Positions 56,404 to 64,000 of a DNA stretch of 64,000 nucleotides are shown here, piece by piece. The notes beneath the pieces were generated by a model that worked only from the letters and a program-made list of their open reading frames with translations, was not told the origin of the DNA and ran no database searches. A program made the translations under genes and the position numbers. This DNA comes from AP-15 sp963712825 (lineage in GTDB: Bacteria; Pseudomonadota; Alphaproteobacteria; ATCC43930; CGMCC-115725): the NCBI GenBank assembly GCA_963712825.1, contig CAVQJP010000002.1, positions 535,089-599,088 of the forward strand. Direction: 5' to 3'. Position 1 is the stretch's first letter. Every line of letters begins with the position of its first letter.

Positions 56404-57420
56404 ATGGAGAGTGCCATGCAGATCCGCGACGGCTTTGTCGGAAGTATCGGAAACACGCCGCTGCTCAAGCTGCGCCGCGCCTCGGAAGAGACCGGGTGCA
56501 CGATCCTCGGCAAGGCCGAGTTTCTGAACCCCGGCGGCTCGGTCAAGGACCGCGCGGCGCTCTACATCATCAAGGACGCCGAGGAGCGCGGCCTGCTGCG
56601 GCCGGGCGGGGTCATCGTCGAGGCTACGGCCGGCAACACCGGCATCGGGCTGGCGCTGGTCGGCAACGCCCGCGGCTACCGTACCGTCATCGTCATGCCC
56701 GAAACGCAAAGCCAGGAAAAAAAGGACATGCTGCGGCTGTGCGGCGCCGATCTGCGCCTGGTGCCGGCCGCCCCTTATACCAATCCGAACAACTACGTGC
56801 GCTATTCCGAGCGGCTCGCCGCCGAAATCGCGGCACAAGAGCCGAACGGAGCGATCTGGGCCAACCAGTTCGACAATCTCGCCAACCGCCGCGGCCATTA
56901 TGAGACGACCGGGCCGGAAATCTGGGAGCAGACCGCGGGCAAGGTCGACGGCTTTGCGTGCTCGGTCGGCACCGGCGGGACGTTGTCCGGGGTCGGCATC
57001 GCGCTTAAGCAGCGCAACCCTGGGGTGAAGATTTACCTCGCCGACTGCATGGGCTCGGGTATCTACAGCTGGTATGCGCGGCGCGAGTTCAAGCCGGAGG
57101 GAAATTCGATCACCGAGGGCATCGGCAACAATCGCGAGACCAGGAACCTCGAAGGATTTGCCCCCGACGGCCAGTTCCAGATTACCGACGAGGAGATGCT
57201 GCCGGTGCTGTTTGGCCTGGTCGAGGACGAGGGGCTGGTGCTCGGCGGCTCGACCGGGATCAATGTGTGCGGCGCCATCCGGCTCGCCCGGCTGCTCGGC
57301 CCCGGACACACGATCGTGACGATCCTCGCCGATTCCGGCACGCGCTACATGTCGAAATTGTTCAACCCCGCTTTTCTTCGGGAGCGCAACCTGCCGGCGC
57401 CGCGGTGGCTGGAAACGTAA
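56404..57420 (+). CDS. cysK: Cysteine synthase (O-acetylserine sulfhydrylase)
   Basis: 338-residue PLP enzyme making cysteine from O-acetylserine and sulfide. The PLP lysine lies in LNPGGSVKDRAALYI, the substrate loop is EATAGNTGIGLAL, and the phosphate loop is SVGTGGTLSGVGIAL. ATG 56404 has GGGAGG just upstream; ATG 56416 (MQIRDGFVG) is equally plausible. Confidence 0.93.
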   Translation: MESAMQIRDGFVGSIGNTPLLKLRRASEETGCTILGKAEFLNPGGSVKDRAALYIIKDAEERGLLRPGGVIVEATAGNTGIGLALVGNARGYRTVIVMPETQSQEKKDMLRLCGADLRLVPAAPYTNPNNYVRYSERLAAEIAAQEPNGAIWANQFDNLANRRGHYETTGPEIWEQTAGKVDGFACSVGTGGTLSGVGIALKQRNPGVKIYLADCMGSGIYSWYARREFKPEGNSITEGIGNNRETRNLEGFAPDGQFQITDEEMLPVLFGLVEDEGLVLGGSTGINVCGAIRLARLLGPGHTIVTILADSGTRYMSKLFNPAFLRERNLPAPRWLET

Positions 57421-57447
57421 GTGTTCATTCTCGGATCCCGCTGTTCA

Positions 57448-57466
57448 GGCGAAAACCGGGACCCAC
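57448..57466 (-). repeat. Left inverted copy of the dispersed repeat flanking GIY-YIG
   Basis: GGCGAAAACCGGGACCCAC; its reverse complement matches the right copy at 57795-57813 with one mismatch in 19. It ends 16 bases before the GIY-YIG start. Confidence 0.8.
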
Positions 57467-57482
57467 TTTCGAAGATCGCACA

Positions 57483-57767
57483 ATGTTCTTCGTCTACTTG
57501 CTCGCTAGTAAGCCGCATGGAAGCTTGTATGTCGGGTCGACATCAGACCTTGCGCGGCGTGCGTGGGAGCATAGAGTAAAGGCTGTTCCTGGGTTTACCG
57601 CAAAGTATGGCATCGATAGACTGGTCTGGTTCGAACGTCACGAAACATTGGAAGCGGCGATGATCCGCGAACGACGGATTAAGGGCTGGAAGCGGAGTTG
57701 GAAAATCGAACTGATCGAACAGGACAACCCCCATTGGATCGATCGCTATCCCGACATATCGAGGTAA
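57483..57767 (+). CDS. Small GIY-YIG domain protein inside a repeat-bounded cassette
   Basis: 94 residues: MFFVYLLASKPHGSLYVGST gives the two strand motifs, then DLARRAWEHR (Arg), KYGIDRLVWFERHE (Tyr) and the Glu of MIRERRIKGWKRSWKIELIE. It is a single-domain GIY-YIG protein, a paralogue of 29752-30054. Inverted copies of a 19-bp repeat lie 16 bases before the start and 27 bases after the stop. I infer that gene and repeats travel together. Confidence 0.9.
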   Translation: MFFVYLLASKPHGSLYVGSTSDLARRAWEHRVKAVPGFTAKYGIDRLVWFERHETLEAAMIRERRIKGWKRSWKIELIEQDNPHWIDRYPDISR

Positions 57768-57794
57768 TTGTAACGGATTCGTGCCGATGGCGCC

Positions 57795-57822
57795 GTGGGT
57801 CCCGGCTTTCGCCGGGAAAGCG
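57795..57822 (+). repeat. Right copy of the dispersed repeat flanking GIY-YIG
   Basis: GTGGGTCCCGGCTTTCGCC followed by GGGAAAGCG. CCCGGC and GCCGGG form a 6-bp stem. The first 19 bases are identical to the solitary copy at 26645-26663. Confidence 0.8.
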
Positions 57823-57844
57823 TTGATGGGATGTTTTAACGCCA

Positions 57845-58555
57845 ATGACCGAGCTTTTGTTTCGCGATGACGGGTATTTACGCAGCTGCACCGCACGGGT
57901 CGTTGCCGTCGACGAAGCCGGCATTCGCCTCGACCGCACCGTGTTCTATCCGATGGGTGGCGGCCAGCCGGGCGACAGCGGCGTGCTTCGGCTCGGCTCT
58001 GGCGAAACCGTCGCGATCCTCGACACGGTCAAGGGCGACGGCCCCGACGAGGTGATCCATGTTCCGGCCCCCGGCGCTGCATTGCCGCCGCCCGGCAGCG
58101 AGCTCATCGCCGAGATCGACTGGGAACGCCGCCACCGGCTGATGCGCATGCACACCTGCCTGCACCTGCTGTGCGCGGTCGTGCCGGGTGCGGTGACCGG
58201 CGGCCAGGTCGCCGACGGCCGCGGGCGGCTCGATTTCGACGTGCCGGGGTCGAGCCTCGACAAGGAGGCGATCGCCGCCCGGCTCAACAAATTGGTCGCC
58301 GCCGGGCACCCGGTGGCGCCGCGCTGGATCAGTGATGACGAGCTCGCCGCCGAGCCCGATCTCGTGCGCACGATGTCGGTCAAGCCGCCGACCGGCAGCG
58401 GCCGGGTGCGGCTGATGGAGATCGCCGGCGTCGACCTGCAGCCCTGCGGCGGCACGCGTGTCGGCAACACCGCCGAAATCGGCCCGGTCGCGGTCACCAA
58501 AATCGAGAACAAGGGCCGACAGAACCGACGGATCATCATTTCGTTCGTCGGGTGA
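57845..58555 (+). CDS. AlaX-type alanyl-tRNA editing protein
   Basis: 236-residue free-standing editing domain that hydrolyses mischarged Ser/Gly-tRNA(Ala). Visible are FYPMGGGQPGDSG, the MHTCLHLL zinc motif (His103, His107) and DLQPCGGTRVGNTAEIGPVA with Cys201. The position after Cys-Gly-Gly-Thr is normally His, the fourth zinc ligand; here it is Arg205 (codon CGT). GAGG-like ribosome signals are weak. It is not linked to alaS in the window. Confidence 0.88.
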   Translation: MTELLFRDDGYLRSCTARVVAVDEAGIRLDRTVFYPMGGGQPGDSGVLRLGSGETVAILDTVKGDGPDEVIHVPAPGAALPPPGSELIAEIDWERRHRLMRMHTCLHLLCAVVPGAVTGGQVADGRGRLDFDVPGSSLDKEAIAARLNKLVAAGHPVAPRWISDDELAAEPDLVRTMSVKPPTGSGRVRLMEIAGVDLQPCGGTRVGNTAEIGPVAVTKIENKGRQNRRIIISFVG

Positions 58556-58594
58556 CGGAGCCGGCGATCTGATGAGATGTGGCCGCCGCCTCGC

Positions 58595-59089
58595 CTAAAC
58601 CGGGAAGACGAGCGAGGTCGGGACGATCGTCGAATCGTAGACGCAGATGCGCTCGGCAAAGCGCAGCCGGTCGCCGTCCTCGACCACCCGGTCATGATAG
58701 CGCCCGCACATGAACAGCTCGGACGGGCGGTCGGCCATCGTCTGCAACAACGCAAAGCTCGCGGTCAGGCGGAGCCAGTCGGGCCCGATCTCGCGCAGCC
58801 GGATGTTGGCGGTCAGATGTCTGACCAGCCGCGGCACGTAGAGCGCGGTCTCGCGGATCGCGGTGACCCGGTCGATCAGCATGTCGCGGCTTTCACAGTA
58901 AATCAGCGCGATCGGCAGGTTCTGTTCGAAGTTTTCGCGCGGAATGATCTTGTAAACACAATCCTCGGCAAAGTAATCCGGCCAGGATTCCAGCTCGCCG
59001 TCGTCGAGCGCGTCGGCGTAGGCGCAATAAAGATCGGCGAGCCGCATGCGCAGCGCCGGCGGCGCGTCGAGACCGGGGGCGGCGATCAT
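58595..59089 (-). CDS. Ring-hydroxylating dioxygenase, beta subunit
   Basis: 164 residues in the small-subunit (SnoaL-like) fold: LYCAYADALDDGELESWPDY, DCVYKIIPREN, TAIRETALYVP and RLRFAERICVYDSTIVPTSL. The subunit is structural and pairs with the Rieske alpha subunit encoded 6 bp upstream. The substrate is unknown; anthranilate/terephthalate-type two-component enzymes have similar pairs. Confidence 0.88.
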   Translation of the reverse strand: MIAAPGLDAPPALRMRLADLYCAYADALDDGELESWPDYFAEDCVYKIIPRENFEQNLPIALIYCESRDMLIDRVTAIRETALYVPRLVRHLTANIRLREIGPDWLRLTASFALLQTMADRPSELFMCGRYHDRVVEDGDRLRFAERICVYDSTIVPTSLVFPV

Positions 59090-59095
59090 CGCCGG

Positions 59096-60367
59096 TCAGA
59101 GATCCATGACCCGGCGATAGTGTTGGTAGAGGCCGCGGATCGCGGTCTCGGTGACCATGTGCGGCTCGTCGTGAACGGCGCGGCCGCCCATCTCGGCGAT
59201 GCAGAGAGCGTCGTCGTTGCCGCCGATCCCGGCCTGCGACAACAGCATCGCCTCGCTGTCGTCGAGCGAGACCAGCCCCGCCGGCCCCATCAGATTGGCT
59301 TGACGCAGGCGGCGCTGGCGCATCTCGGGGGTGTCGTCGGCATAGCCGAAAAAGGTCCAGGCGAGGTCGAACTGCCCGGCGTCGATCGGGATGATCTGCC
59401 GCACGGCCAGGGTGTTCGACTGCTGCTGCACGATCAGGTTGGGCCAGAGGGTCTGCATGACGACGGTCGCCTCGCCGGGAAACTCACGCACCGGCTCCAA
59501 GAGCCGCGGGTCGCGCAACGTGAAGTTCGACTTGAAGGCGCGCATCTGCCGCGTCGCCTCGTTCTCCTGCTGCTCGCCCTTGCGGCTGACCAGCACGGCA
59601 TGGCGCCCGGCCGGGTCCATCTCGATCGCCGAGCGCTGGTCCAGGCGGAACAGCCCGAACGTGACCAGGAATACGTGCAGCAGGCTGGCGTGATACGGGT
59701 CCTTGATGTTCTCGAACATCAGTTTCCAGTTGCTCGGGATGCGTTGGCGCAGATAGCCGAGCACGACCAGGTCGCGGCCGTCGAAAACCCGGTCGAAATA
59801 TCCCAGCATGTTGGCGCCCAGATACTCTTCGAGCGGTTCGTCGGCCGAAAAGCTGGCGAAGACGACGCCGTGCCGGCGGGTTACCGCGAGCCGCTGCAGC
59901 CCGTGCTCCTCGAGGCGGAAATCGGCCGGCATGCCGCCTTGGCCGTGAAAGCCGCGGCGAAACGGGAGGCCGAGCAGCTTCCCGCCGAGATCGTAGGTCC
60001 ACTGGTGATAGGGACAGACGAATTCCTGCGCCGAGCCGCGCGCCGCCGAGCAGAACTGCGCGCTCCTGTGCGCGCAGCGGTTGACGAGCACGACGACCTC
60101 GCCCTCCTTGTCGCGCACCGCCACGACCTCGATCGCGCCGAGCCGGGTGCGCTTAAAGTCGCCGGGGTTCGGGATCTCGGTTTCGAGACAGACAAAGAGC
60201 CAGCTGGCGCCGGCAAAAATGCGCTCTTGCTCGCGCGCAAAGATTTCGGGATCGGTGTAGACCCAGTTCGGGATGCGCGAGCTGCCCCCGGCGGGCCAAT
60301 GGCGCCCGGCCGCTCTCCGCCCGGCGGGCAGGGTCGGGTGTCCAACGGCTCCATCGGCTGACGGCAT
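59096..60367 (-). CDS. Rieske ring-hydroxylating dioxygenase, alpha subunit
   Basis: 423 residues. The Rieske [2Fe-2S] ligands are Cys98-x-His100 (NRCAHRSAQF) and Cys118-xx-His121 (VCPYHQWTYD). The mononuclear iron site is NIKDPYHASLLH (His226, His231, bridging Asp223). It adds O2 to an aromatic ring as a cis-diol or oxidatively removes a substituent. Ferredoxin and reductase partners are not in the window. The N-terminal 30 residues are Gly/Ala-rich, so a later start is possible. Confidence 0.92.
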   Translation of the reverse strand: MPSADGAVGHPTLPAGRRAAGRHWPAGGSSRIPNWVYTDPEIFAREQERIFAGASWLFVCLETEIPNPGDFKRTRLGAIEVVAVRDKEGEVVVLVNRCAHRSAQFCSAARGSAQEFVCPYHQWTYDLGGKLLGLPFRRGFHGQGGMPADFRLEEHGLQRLAVTRRHGVVFASFSADEPLEEYLGANMLGYFDRVFDGRDLVVLGYLRQRIPSNWKLMFENIKDPYHASLLHVFLVTFGLFRLDQRSAIEMDPAGRHAVLVSRKGEQQENEATRQMRAFKSNFTLRDPRLLEPVREFPGEATVVMQTLWPNLIVQQQSNTLAVRQIIPIDAGQFDLAWTFFGYADDTPEMRQRRLRQANLMGPAGLVSLDDSEAMLLSQAGIGGNDDALCIAEMGGRAVHDEPHMVTETAIRGLYQHYRRVMDL

Positions 60368-60862
60368 GGCGGCGGCTCCGCTTGTTCCGGTGTCGCCACT
60401 CTACACCGAACGCAGGCTGTGCGCGACCGGGCCGCTGAGCCTGCAATCGGGCGCTACACTAGCCCGTGGCGAGGGTATTGCCGTCACGGTAACCGCTCCA
60501 TCGGCTTAGCGGTCATGGAATCAGACGCCACGCTGGCGGGCGCTGTGGCCGGCCGGCAGCTTTGCCGCGGGCGGCTGCTCTGTCATCTATGCCAACGACA
60601 GGCCGCGCGATGCCGGCGAACCTCGCTGATCATCGGATTCCGCGGCGGGTCGACGAAGCATCCAGACGAAACGATAAGAGCGGCCGGAATATATCACGCG
60701 CGGGAAGCGTTCGAGGCGTGTTCTCTGGGCCGGTTTCGAGGAAAGCGAAGATCGTAAACCTCGCCGCCGGGCGAAACTCATTGGGGTGCGACGGTTGCGC
60801 GAGAGGATTGTTGGGGCGCGACGGTCTCGGTCGTTGCGTCTAAACGGGTCAAGGAGACGGCG
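60368..60862. other. Intergenic region before the YXWGQ-type gene
   Basis: About 495 bases between divergent genes. Near the 3' end GGGGTGCGACGGTTGCG and GGGGCGCGACGGTCTCG (about 60782-60830) form a loose direct repeat. No convincing gene, RNA or promoter boxes were found; several Arg-rich frames are judged spurious. Confidence 0.45.
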
Positions 60863-62176
60863 ATGCGTATATACCGCGTAGCTCTTTTTTACCTGCTCGT
60901 GTTCGCGGGCGCGGTTGCCGTGGCACCCGTTGCGCCGTTTGCGCAAATCGGTGTGGCGGTTTCGATCGCCCCGCCGGTGCTGCCCGTCTACGAGCAACCG
61001 CCGATCCCGGCTCCCGGTTATATCTGGACGCCCGGCTACTGGGCTTATGGACCCTACGGGTATTACTGGGTGCCCGGCACCTGGGTGCAGCCGCCCGGCG
61101 TCGGCTTGCTGTGGACGCCCGGCTATTGGGGCTGGGGCGGCAGCGGCTATGCCTGGCGCGCCGGTTATTGGGGGCCGCAAGTCGGGTTTTACGGCGGCAT
61201 CGACTATGGTCACGGCTATGGCGGCAATGGTTATCAAGGCGGGTATTGGAACAACGGTGCATTATATTACAACCGGTCAGTGAACAATTTGAGCAACACC
61301 AATATTTCCAACGTGTACACTCGGAATGTCGTCACAAGCAGCACCTCCACAGTCAGCTATAACGGCGGAACCGGCGGGGTTCGCGCCGCGCCCACGCCTA
61401 CCCAGCTCGCGGCGGCACGCGAGCAGCGGGTTGCCGCGACGCCGGCGCAGGTGCAGCAGGAGCACTCGGCCAGCACCAACCACCAATTGCTGGCATCGGT
61501 GAACCACGGCGCGCCGCCGATCGCGGCCACGCCCAGGCCCGGCGAATTTGCCGGGCATGGGGTCGTAGCGGCTCGCAGCGTCGGCGAAACGCGGCCAGTC
61601 CCTGGCGCGGCTCGTTCAGTACCCGGCGCCCCGCTCGGGCCGGCTGCGACGAGCGCGGCCCGAGAGCGGTCAAACGAAACGCCGGCCGCCGCCCAGGAGC
61701 GCCGCAACGTACCGCCGCAGGCAGCGCATGGCGCCGTCCCGGCTCGTCCCGGCGCCGCCACCCCGCTCGGGCCGGCCGCGACGAGCGCGGCTCGAGAACG
61801 GACAAATCCTGCGGCGGCCGCGGCGCAAGAGCGCCGCAACGTTCCGCCGCAGGCGGCTCACGGAGCGGTTCCTGCGCGTCCTGGCGCCGGCGCCGCGCTC
61901 GGGCCGGCCGCGACGAGCGCGGCCCGAGAACGGGCAAATCCTGCGGCGGCCGCGGCGCAAGAGCGCCGCAACGTTCCCCAAGGCCCTCAACAGCGCGCTG
62001 TCCAACAAAACGCGACGCAGCAACGTGCGATGCAGGAGCGCGCCGCACAGCAGCGCGCGGTGCAGCAGCGTGCTGTCCAGGAGCATGCGGCCCAAGCCCA
62101 GCGCGCGCGGGCTGCGCCGCCTGCGCGCGCTCCCTGTCGCGAGGGCGAGCACGGTTGCGCGGCTGGCGCTCGCTAA
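60863..62176 (+). CDS. Exported YXWGQ-type Tyr/Trp-rich repeat protein
   Basis: 437 residues. A signal peptide (VALFYLLVFAGAVAVAPVAPFA, residues 6-27) is followed by WTPGYWAYGPYGYYWVPGTW and LLWTPGYWGWGGSGYAWRAG, the WxPGxW repeats seen in YXWGQW/BcpO-related periplasmic proteins. After an Asn/Ser linker come three tandem 44-residue repeats (132-bp period at 61633, 61765, 61897) with PLGPAATSAARER and QERRNVPPQAAHG, then a Gln/Ala/Arg-rich tail. The function is unknown. AGGAG lies 6-10 bases before ATG. Confidence 0.82.
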   Translation: MRIYRVALFYLLVFAGAVAVAPVAPFAQIGVAVSIAPPVLPVYEQPPIPAPGYIWTPGYWAYGPYGYYWVPGTWVQPPGVGLLWTPGYWGWGGSGYAWRAGYWGPQVGFYGGIDYGHGYGGNGYQGGYWNNGALYYNRSVNNLSNTNISNVYTRNVVTSSTSTVSYNGGTGGVRAAPTPTQLAAAREQRVAATPAQVQQEHSASTNHQLLASVNHGAPPIAATPRPGEFAGHGVVAARSVGETRPVPGAARSVPGAPLGPAATSAARERSNETPAAAQERRNVPPQAAHGAVPARPGAATPLGPAATSAARERTNPAAAAAQERRNVPPQAAHGAVPARPGAGAALGPAATSAARERANPAAAAAQERRNVPQGPQQRAVQQNATQQRAMQERAAQQRAVQQRAVQEHAAQAQRARAAPPARAPCREGEHGCAAGAR

Positions 62177-62260
62177 CCAGGAGTGAGCCGCAGGGGGGCC
62201 CGAGCGGCGTCGCCGAGCGTCAGCGGATCGACGGGCCCTGAACTTTCAACAGCAGGCCGA

Positions 62261-62707
62261 TTACGCAGCCGAGCGCGCGGCCAACTGGGTGAACCCCACC
62301 GATTGCACAATCGCCCACACCGCATACATCGCGATCCACGGGATTGCTGGAAAATGATAGCGCGAAAAGCCATGGAATATTACTGATATTAGTGTTGTGT
62401 AGAGAATAATCACATACCCGGTTATCCACTCCGGCAACGGTATTTCGGCACATCTGTGCCAATAAAAAACCGACGTTGCCGTGAAGAATATCATAGCTGC
62501 ATAGTACGTTTGGTTAATAACGCGTATCGTTCTGAACAGAATCGAATACTTGTCGTAATAATTACAACCTGCCTCGTACGCCCATTCGGCCTCACCATCC
62601 ACCGACCACAGCCGCCAGATCTTTTTTGGGATTAGCGCGATGGCCGCTCCAGGGTGCTGCCCAGTCCACGACAGTGCCAGCGAGGTTGCCAAGCGGTCCG
62701 CAGTCAC
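62261..62707 (-). pseudogene. C-terminal fragment of a polytopic glycosyltransferase-like membrane protein
   Basis: 148 codons from GTG 62707; a TAA lies four codons upstream. It reads HPGAAIALIPKKIWRLWSVD then helices VINQTYYAAMIFFTATSVFY and WITGYVIILYTTLISVIFHG, and ends with RYHFPAIPWIAMYA, a motif typical of the last helix of GT39/ArnT-like transferases. The N-terminal catalytic part is absent. The 3' half is A+T-richer than its flanks. It sits 50 bp from an IS1595-family end, so truncation may be linked to that element. Confidence 0.55.
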
Positions 62708-62754
62708 TTGCTGCCTTTACACCGCGTGGAACCTCTTTGACCAGGGAGTCATTA

Positions 62755-63806
62755 GGGGTGGAGGCTTATCCCTCTGCGTCCGGGAGCACAAAATGTTGTG
62801 GCGGCCGGGCTGAGTTTGCGTTAGAACAAATAACGAACATAAGCTCGCCGGAAGGCTGCCGTGACAGATTTCCGCCGCTCTTTGATCGCGTTCCAGCGGC
62901 GCTTCGCGGATGGGGGGCGTGCGTTGGATACCTGTTCGCGGCGCGCTGGCCCGAGGGCTTTGTCTGCCCCGGTTGCGCGGCGAGCAAAGCTTGGCAGCTG
63001 CAGACCAAGCGGTGGACCTGGGAAGGCGCCGGCTGCGGCCGACAGACCTCGGTAACCGCCGGCACGATCATGCACCCCTTCAAGCTGCCGCTGACCACCT
63101 GGTTTTGGGCGGCCTATCTGATGGCCACCCATTCCCATGGGATCTCGGCCCTGCAACGGCAGCGCCGGCTCGCCCCGGGCTCCTATAAGAGCGCCTGGCT
63201 GTTGTGCGGCAAGCTGCGCGCCAGCATGGTGGTCCCCGGCCGCACCCCGCTTGCCGGCCTCGTCGAGGTCGACGAGACCGAAATCCCTTGCCGCAGCAGG
63301 CACGATCCCGTGACCGGCGGTGGCGGGCGCAGCCGCCAAGGCAAGATCCTGCTCGTCGGCGCCGTCGAGGTGCAAGACGGTGGCGCCGGCCCCGGCCGCA
63401 TCCGTCTGGCCGAGATGCCGGACTGCTCGGCCGCCAGTCTGCACCCCTTCATCGCCCTCAACCTCGCGCCCGGAGCAACCGCCAAGACCGATGGCTGGCC
63501 CGCTTATCCCGGCGCCCCCGGCGTCAGCCGCGATGCCCACGTCATTGGCAAGATGGCGGCCCATGTCGTCCTGCCCTGGGTGCACCGCATCTTCTCCAAC
63601 CTCAAGGTCTGGGCCTTGGGCGTCGACCACGGTCTGCGCCGCAAGCACGTCCAGGCCTACCTCGCGACGAATTCGTCTTCCGCTTCAACCGCCGCCGCAC
63701 CCGACATGCCGCCTTCCGCTCCCTGCTCGGCATCACCGCCCGCCACCCACCGCTCTCCTTCAAGATGTTGATCGTACCGGAAGCAAAGGCATAAGCCTCT
63801 CTCCGT
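62755..63806 (+). mobile_element. IS1595-family (ISXO2-like) insertion sequence, defective
   Basis: Terminal inverted repeats are visible: GAGGCTTATCCCTCTGCGTC (62761-62780, extending to CGG at 62783) and, on the other strand, GAGGCTTATGCCTTTGCTTC (63799-63780, extending to CGG). They differ at three of 23 positions. No clear target-site duplication was found, so the outer limits are approximate. The transposase inside is frameshifted. Confidence 0.8.
62861..63794 (+). pseudogene. ISXO2-like transposase with two frameshifts
   Basis: GTG 62861 opens MTDFRRSLIAFQRRFAD; one base is missing in the G run at about 62908-62913, after which the frame continues YLFAARWPEGFVCPGC, the zinc-ribbon, LAGLVEVDETEIPCRSR and AAHVVLPWVHRIFSNLKVWA. 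At about 63664 two extra bases (CTCGCGACG for CTCGACG) break it again; the end FRFNRRRTRHAAFRSLLG to KMLIVPEAKA is in a third frame. Correcting both gives 310 residues, a normal size. Confidence 0.88.
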
Positions 63807-64000
63807 GAATATCGCTGGAACCAACAATATACAGTGTTTAGTCCTGAATACGTAGAAAAATATTTTCGATACTCGGATGTCGATGGGCGCCGTTGGCAGT
63901 CGGTCACGCTCCGCAATCCGGGCATTCGCCCCAATTTGCATTTCCCCTTCAGTACAAGTAATGGGCTGACTTTTCAGCCGCACCCAAATGGCTGGATATC
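63807..64000 (+). pseudogene. 5'-truncated DNA methyltransferase, continuing beyond the window
   Basis: From 63807 the plus strand is open to the window edge: EYRWNQQYTVFSPEYVEKYF, RYSDVDGRRWQSVTLRNPGI and RPNLHFPFSTSNGLTFQPHP then NGW. This matches the segment after the catalytic motif of adenine-specific (Mod-like, beta-class) DNA methyltransferases of restriction-modification systems. The sequence begins directly at the IS1595 end, with no start codon or motif IV (DPPY) upstream, so the 5' part was lost or separated by the element. Confidence 0.6.

Noticed and set aside
55456..57309. 617-codon minus-strand frame over dcd and cysK
   Set aside because: Part of it is the dcd gene out of frame and the rest is antisense to cysK.
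58577..60361. 594-codon plus-strand frame over the Rieske dioxygenase genes
   Set aside because: Antisense to two genes with clear cofactor motifs.
60419..60757. 112-codon plus-strand frame between the dioxygenase and YXWGQ-type genes
   Set aside because: Arg/Cys-rich with no ribosome site, motif or plausible composition.

Overview
The window looks like a chromosomal segment of a high-G+C alphaproteobacterium. The evidence is the cpa-type tad pilus genes, an LdtR-like MarR regulator, a double-length dCTP deaminase, YejE/YejF transporter genes, a GlgE with an extra N-terminal amylase domain, and the pervasive G/C third-position codon use. Family or genus cannot be resolved from the sequence alone. 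I saw no rRNA, tRNA or CRISPR array.

Layout. (1) 1-5000: minus-strand alpha-glucan/trehalose genes (treS cut by the window edge, glgE) behind an enolase-superfamily dehydratase/racemase gene. (2) 5385-26585: a surface/secretion island. It holds a 1953-residue repeat protein made of two copies of one 974-residue module, a convergent pair of TPR-glycosyltransferase and TPR-sulfotransferase genes, an ELW/Ig/RTX-like repeat protein, and an apparent operon of a PPC/FG-GAP repeat protein, a type I secretion ABC transporter, a HlyD-type adaptor broken by one extra base, and a 95-residue protein. A C-terminal relic of another FG-GAP protein lies between genes. No TolC gene is present. (3) 26786-31130: VOC protein, AhpD-like and DUF962 proteins, asd, a GIY-YIG gene, a palindromic element, an internally deleted IS110 relic and an A+T-richer orphan gene. 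(4) 31196-34023: yejE and yejF without yejA/yejB. (5) 34312-44073: cpaA-cpaB-cpaC-cpaD-cpaE-cpaF-tadB-tadC, with a convergent tadD-like lipoprotein gene; no pilin or tadE/F/G is visible. (6) 44223-50835: alaS, a GT2 glycosyltransferase, an A+T-richer methyltransferase and a GT87-type membrane glycosyltransferase. (7) 50854-58555: a DUF442 protein, the MarR-like regulator, a valine-degradation operon, dCTP deaminase, cysteine synthase, a second GIY-YIG gene tightly bracketed by inverted copies of a dispersed repeat, and an AlaX-type editing protein. (8) 58595-64000: a Rieske ring-hydroxylating dioxygenase, a YXWGQ-type repeat protein, and a zone of decay: a truncated membrane-protein gene, a frameshifted IS1595-family element and a 5'-truncated DNA methyltransferase.

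The two items I would look at first are the GIY-YIG cassette at 57448-57822, whose repeat recurs alone at three other places in the window, and the secretion island, where modular substrates, their transporter and carbohydrate/sulfate transferases sit together and show duplication, relic tails and a frameshift in the adaptor.
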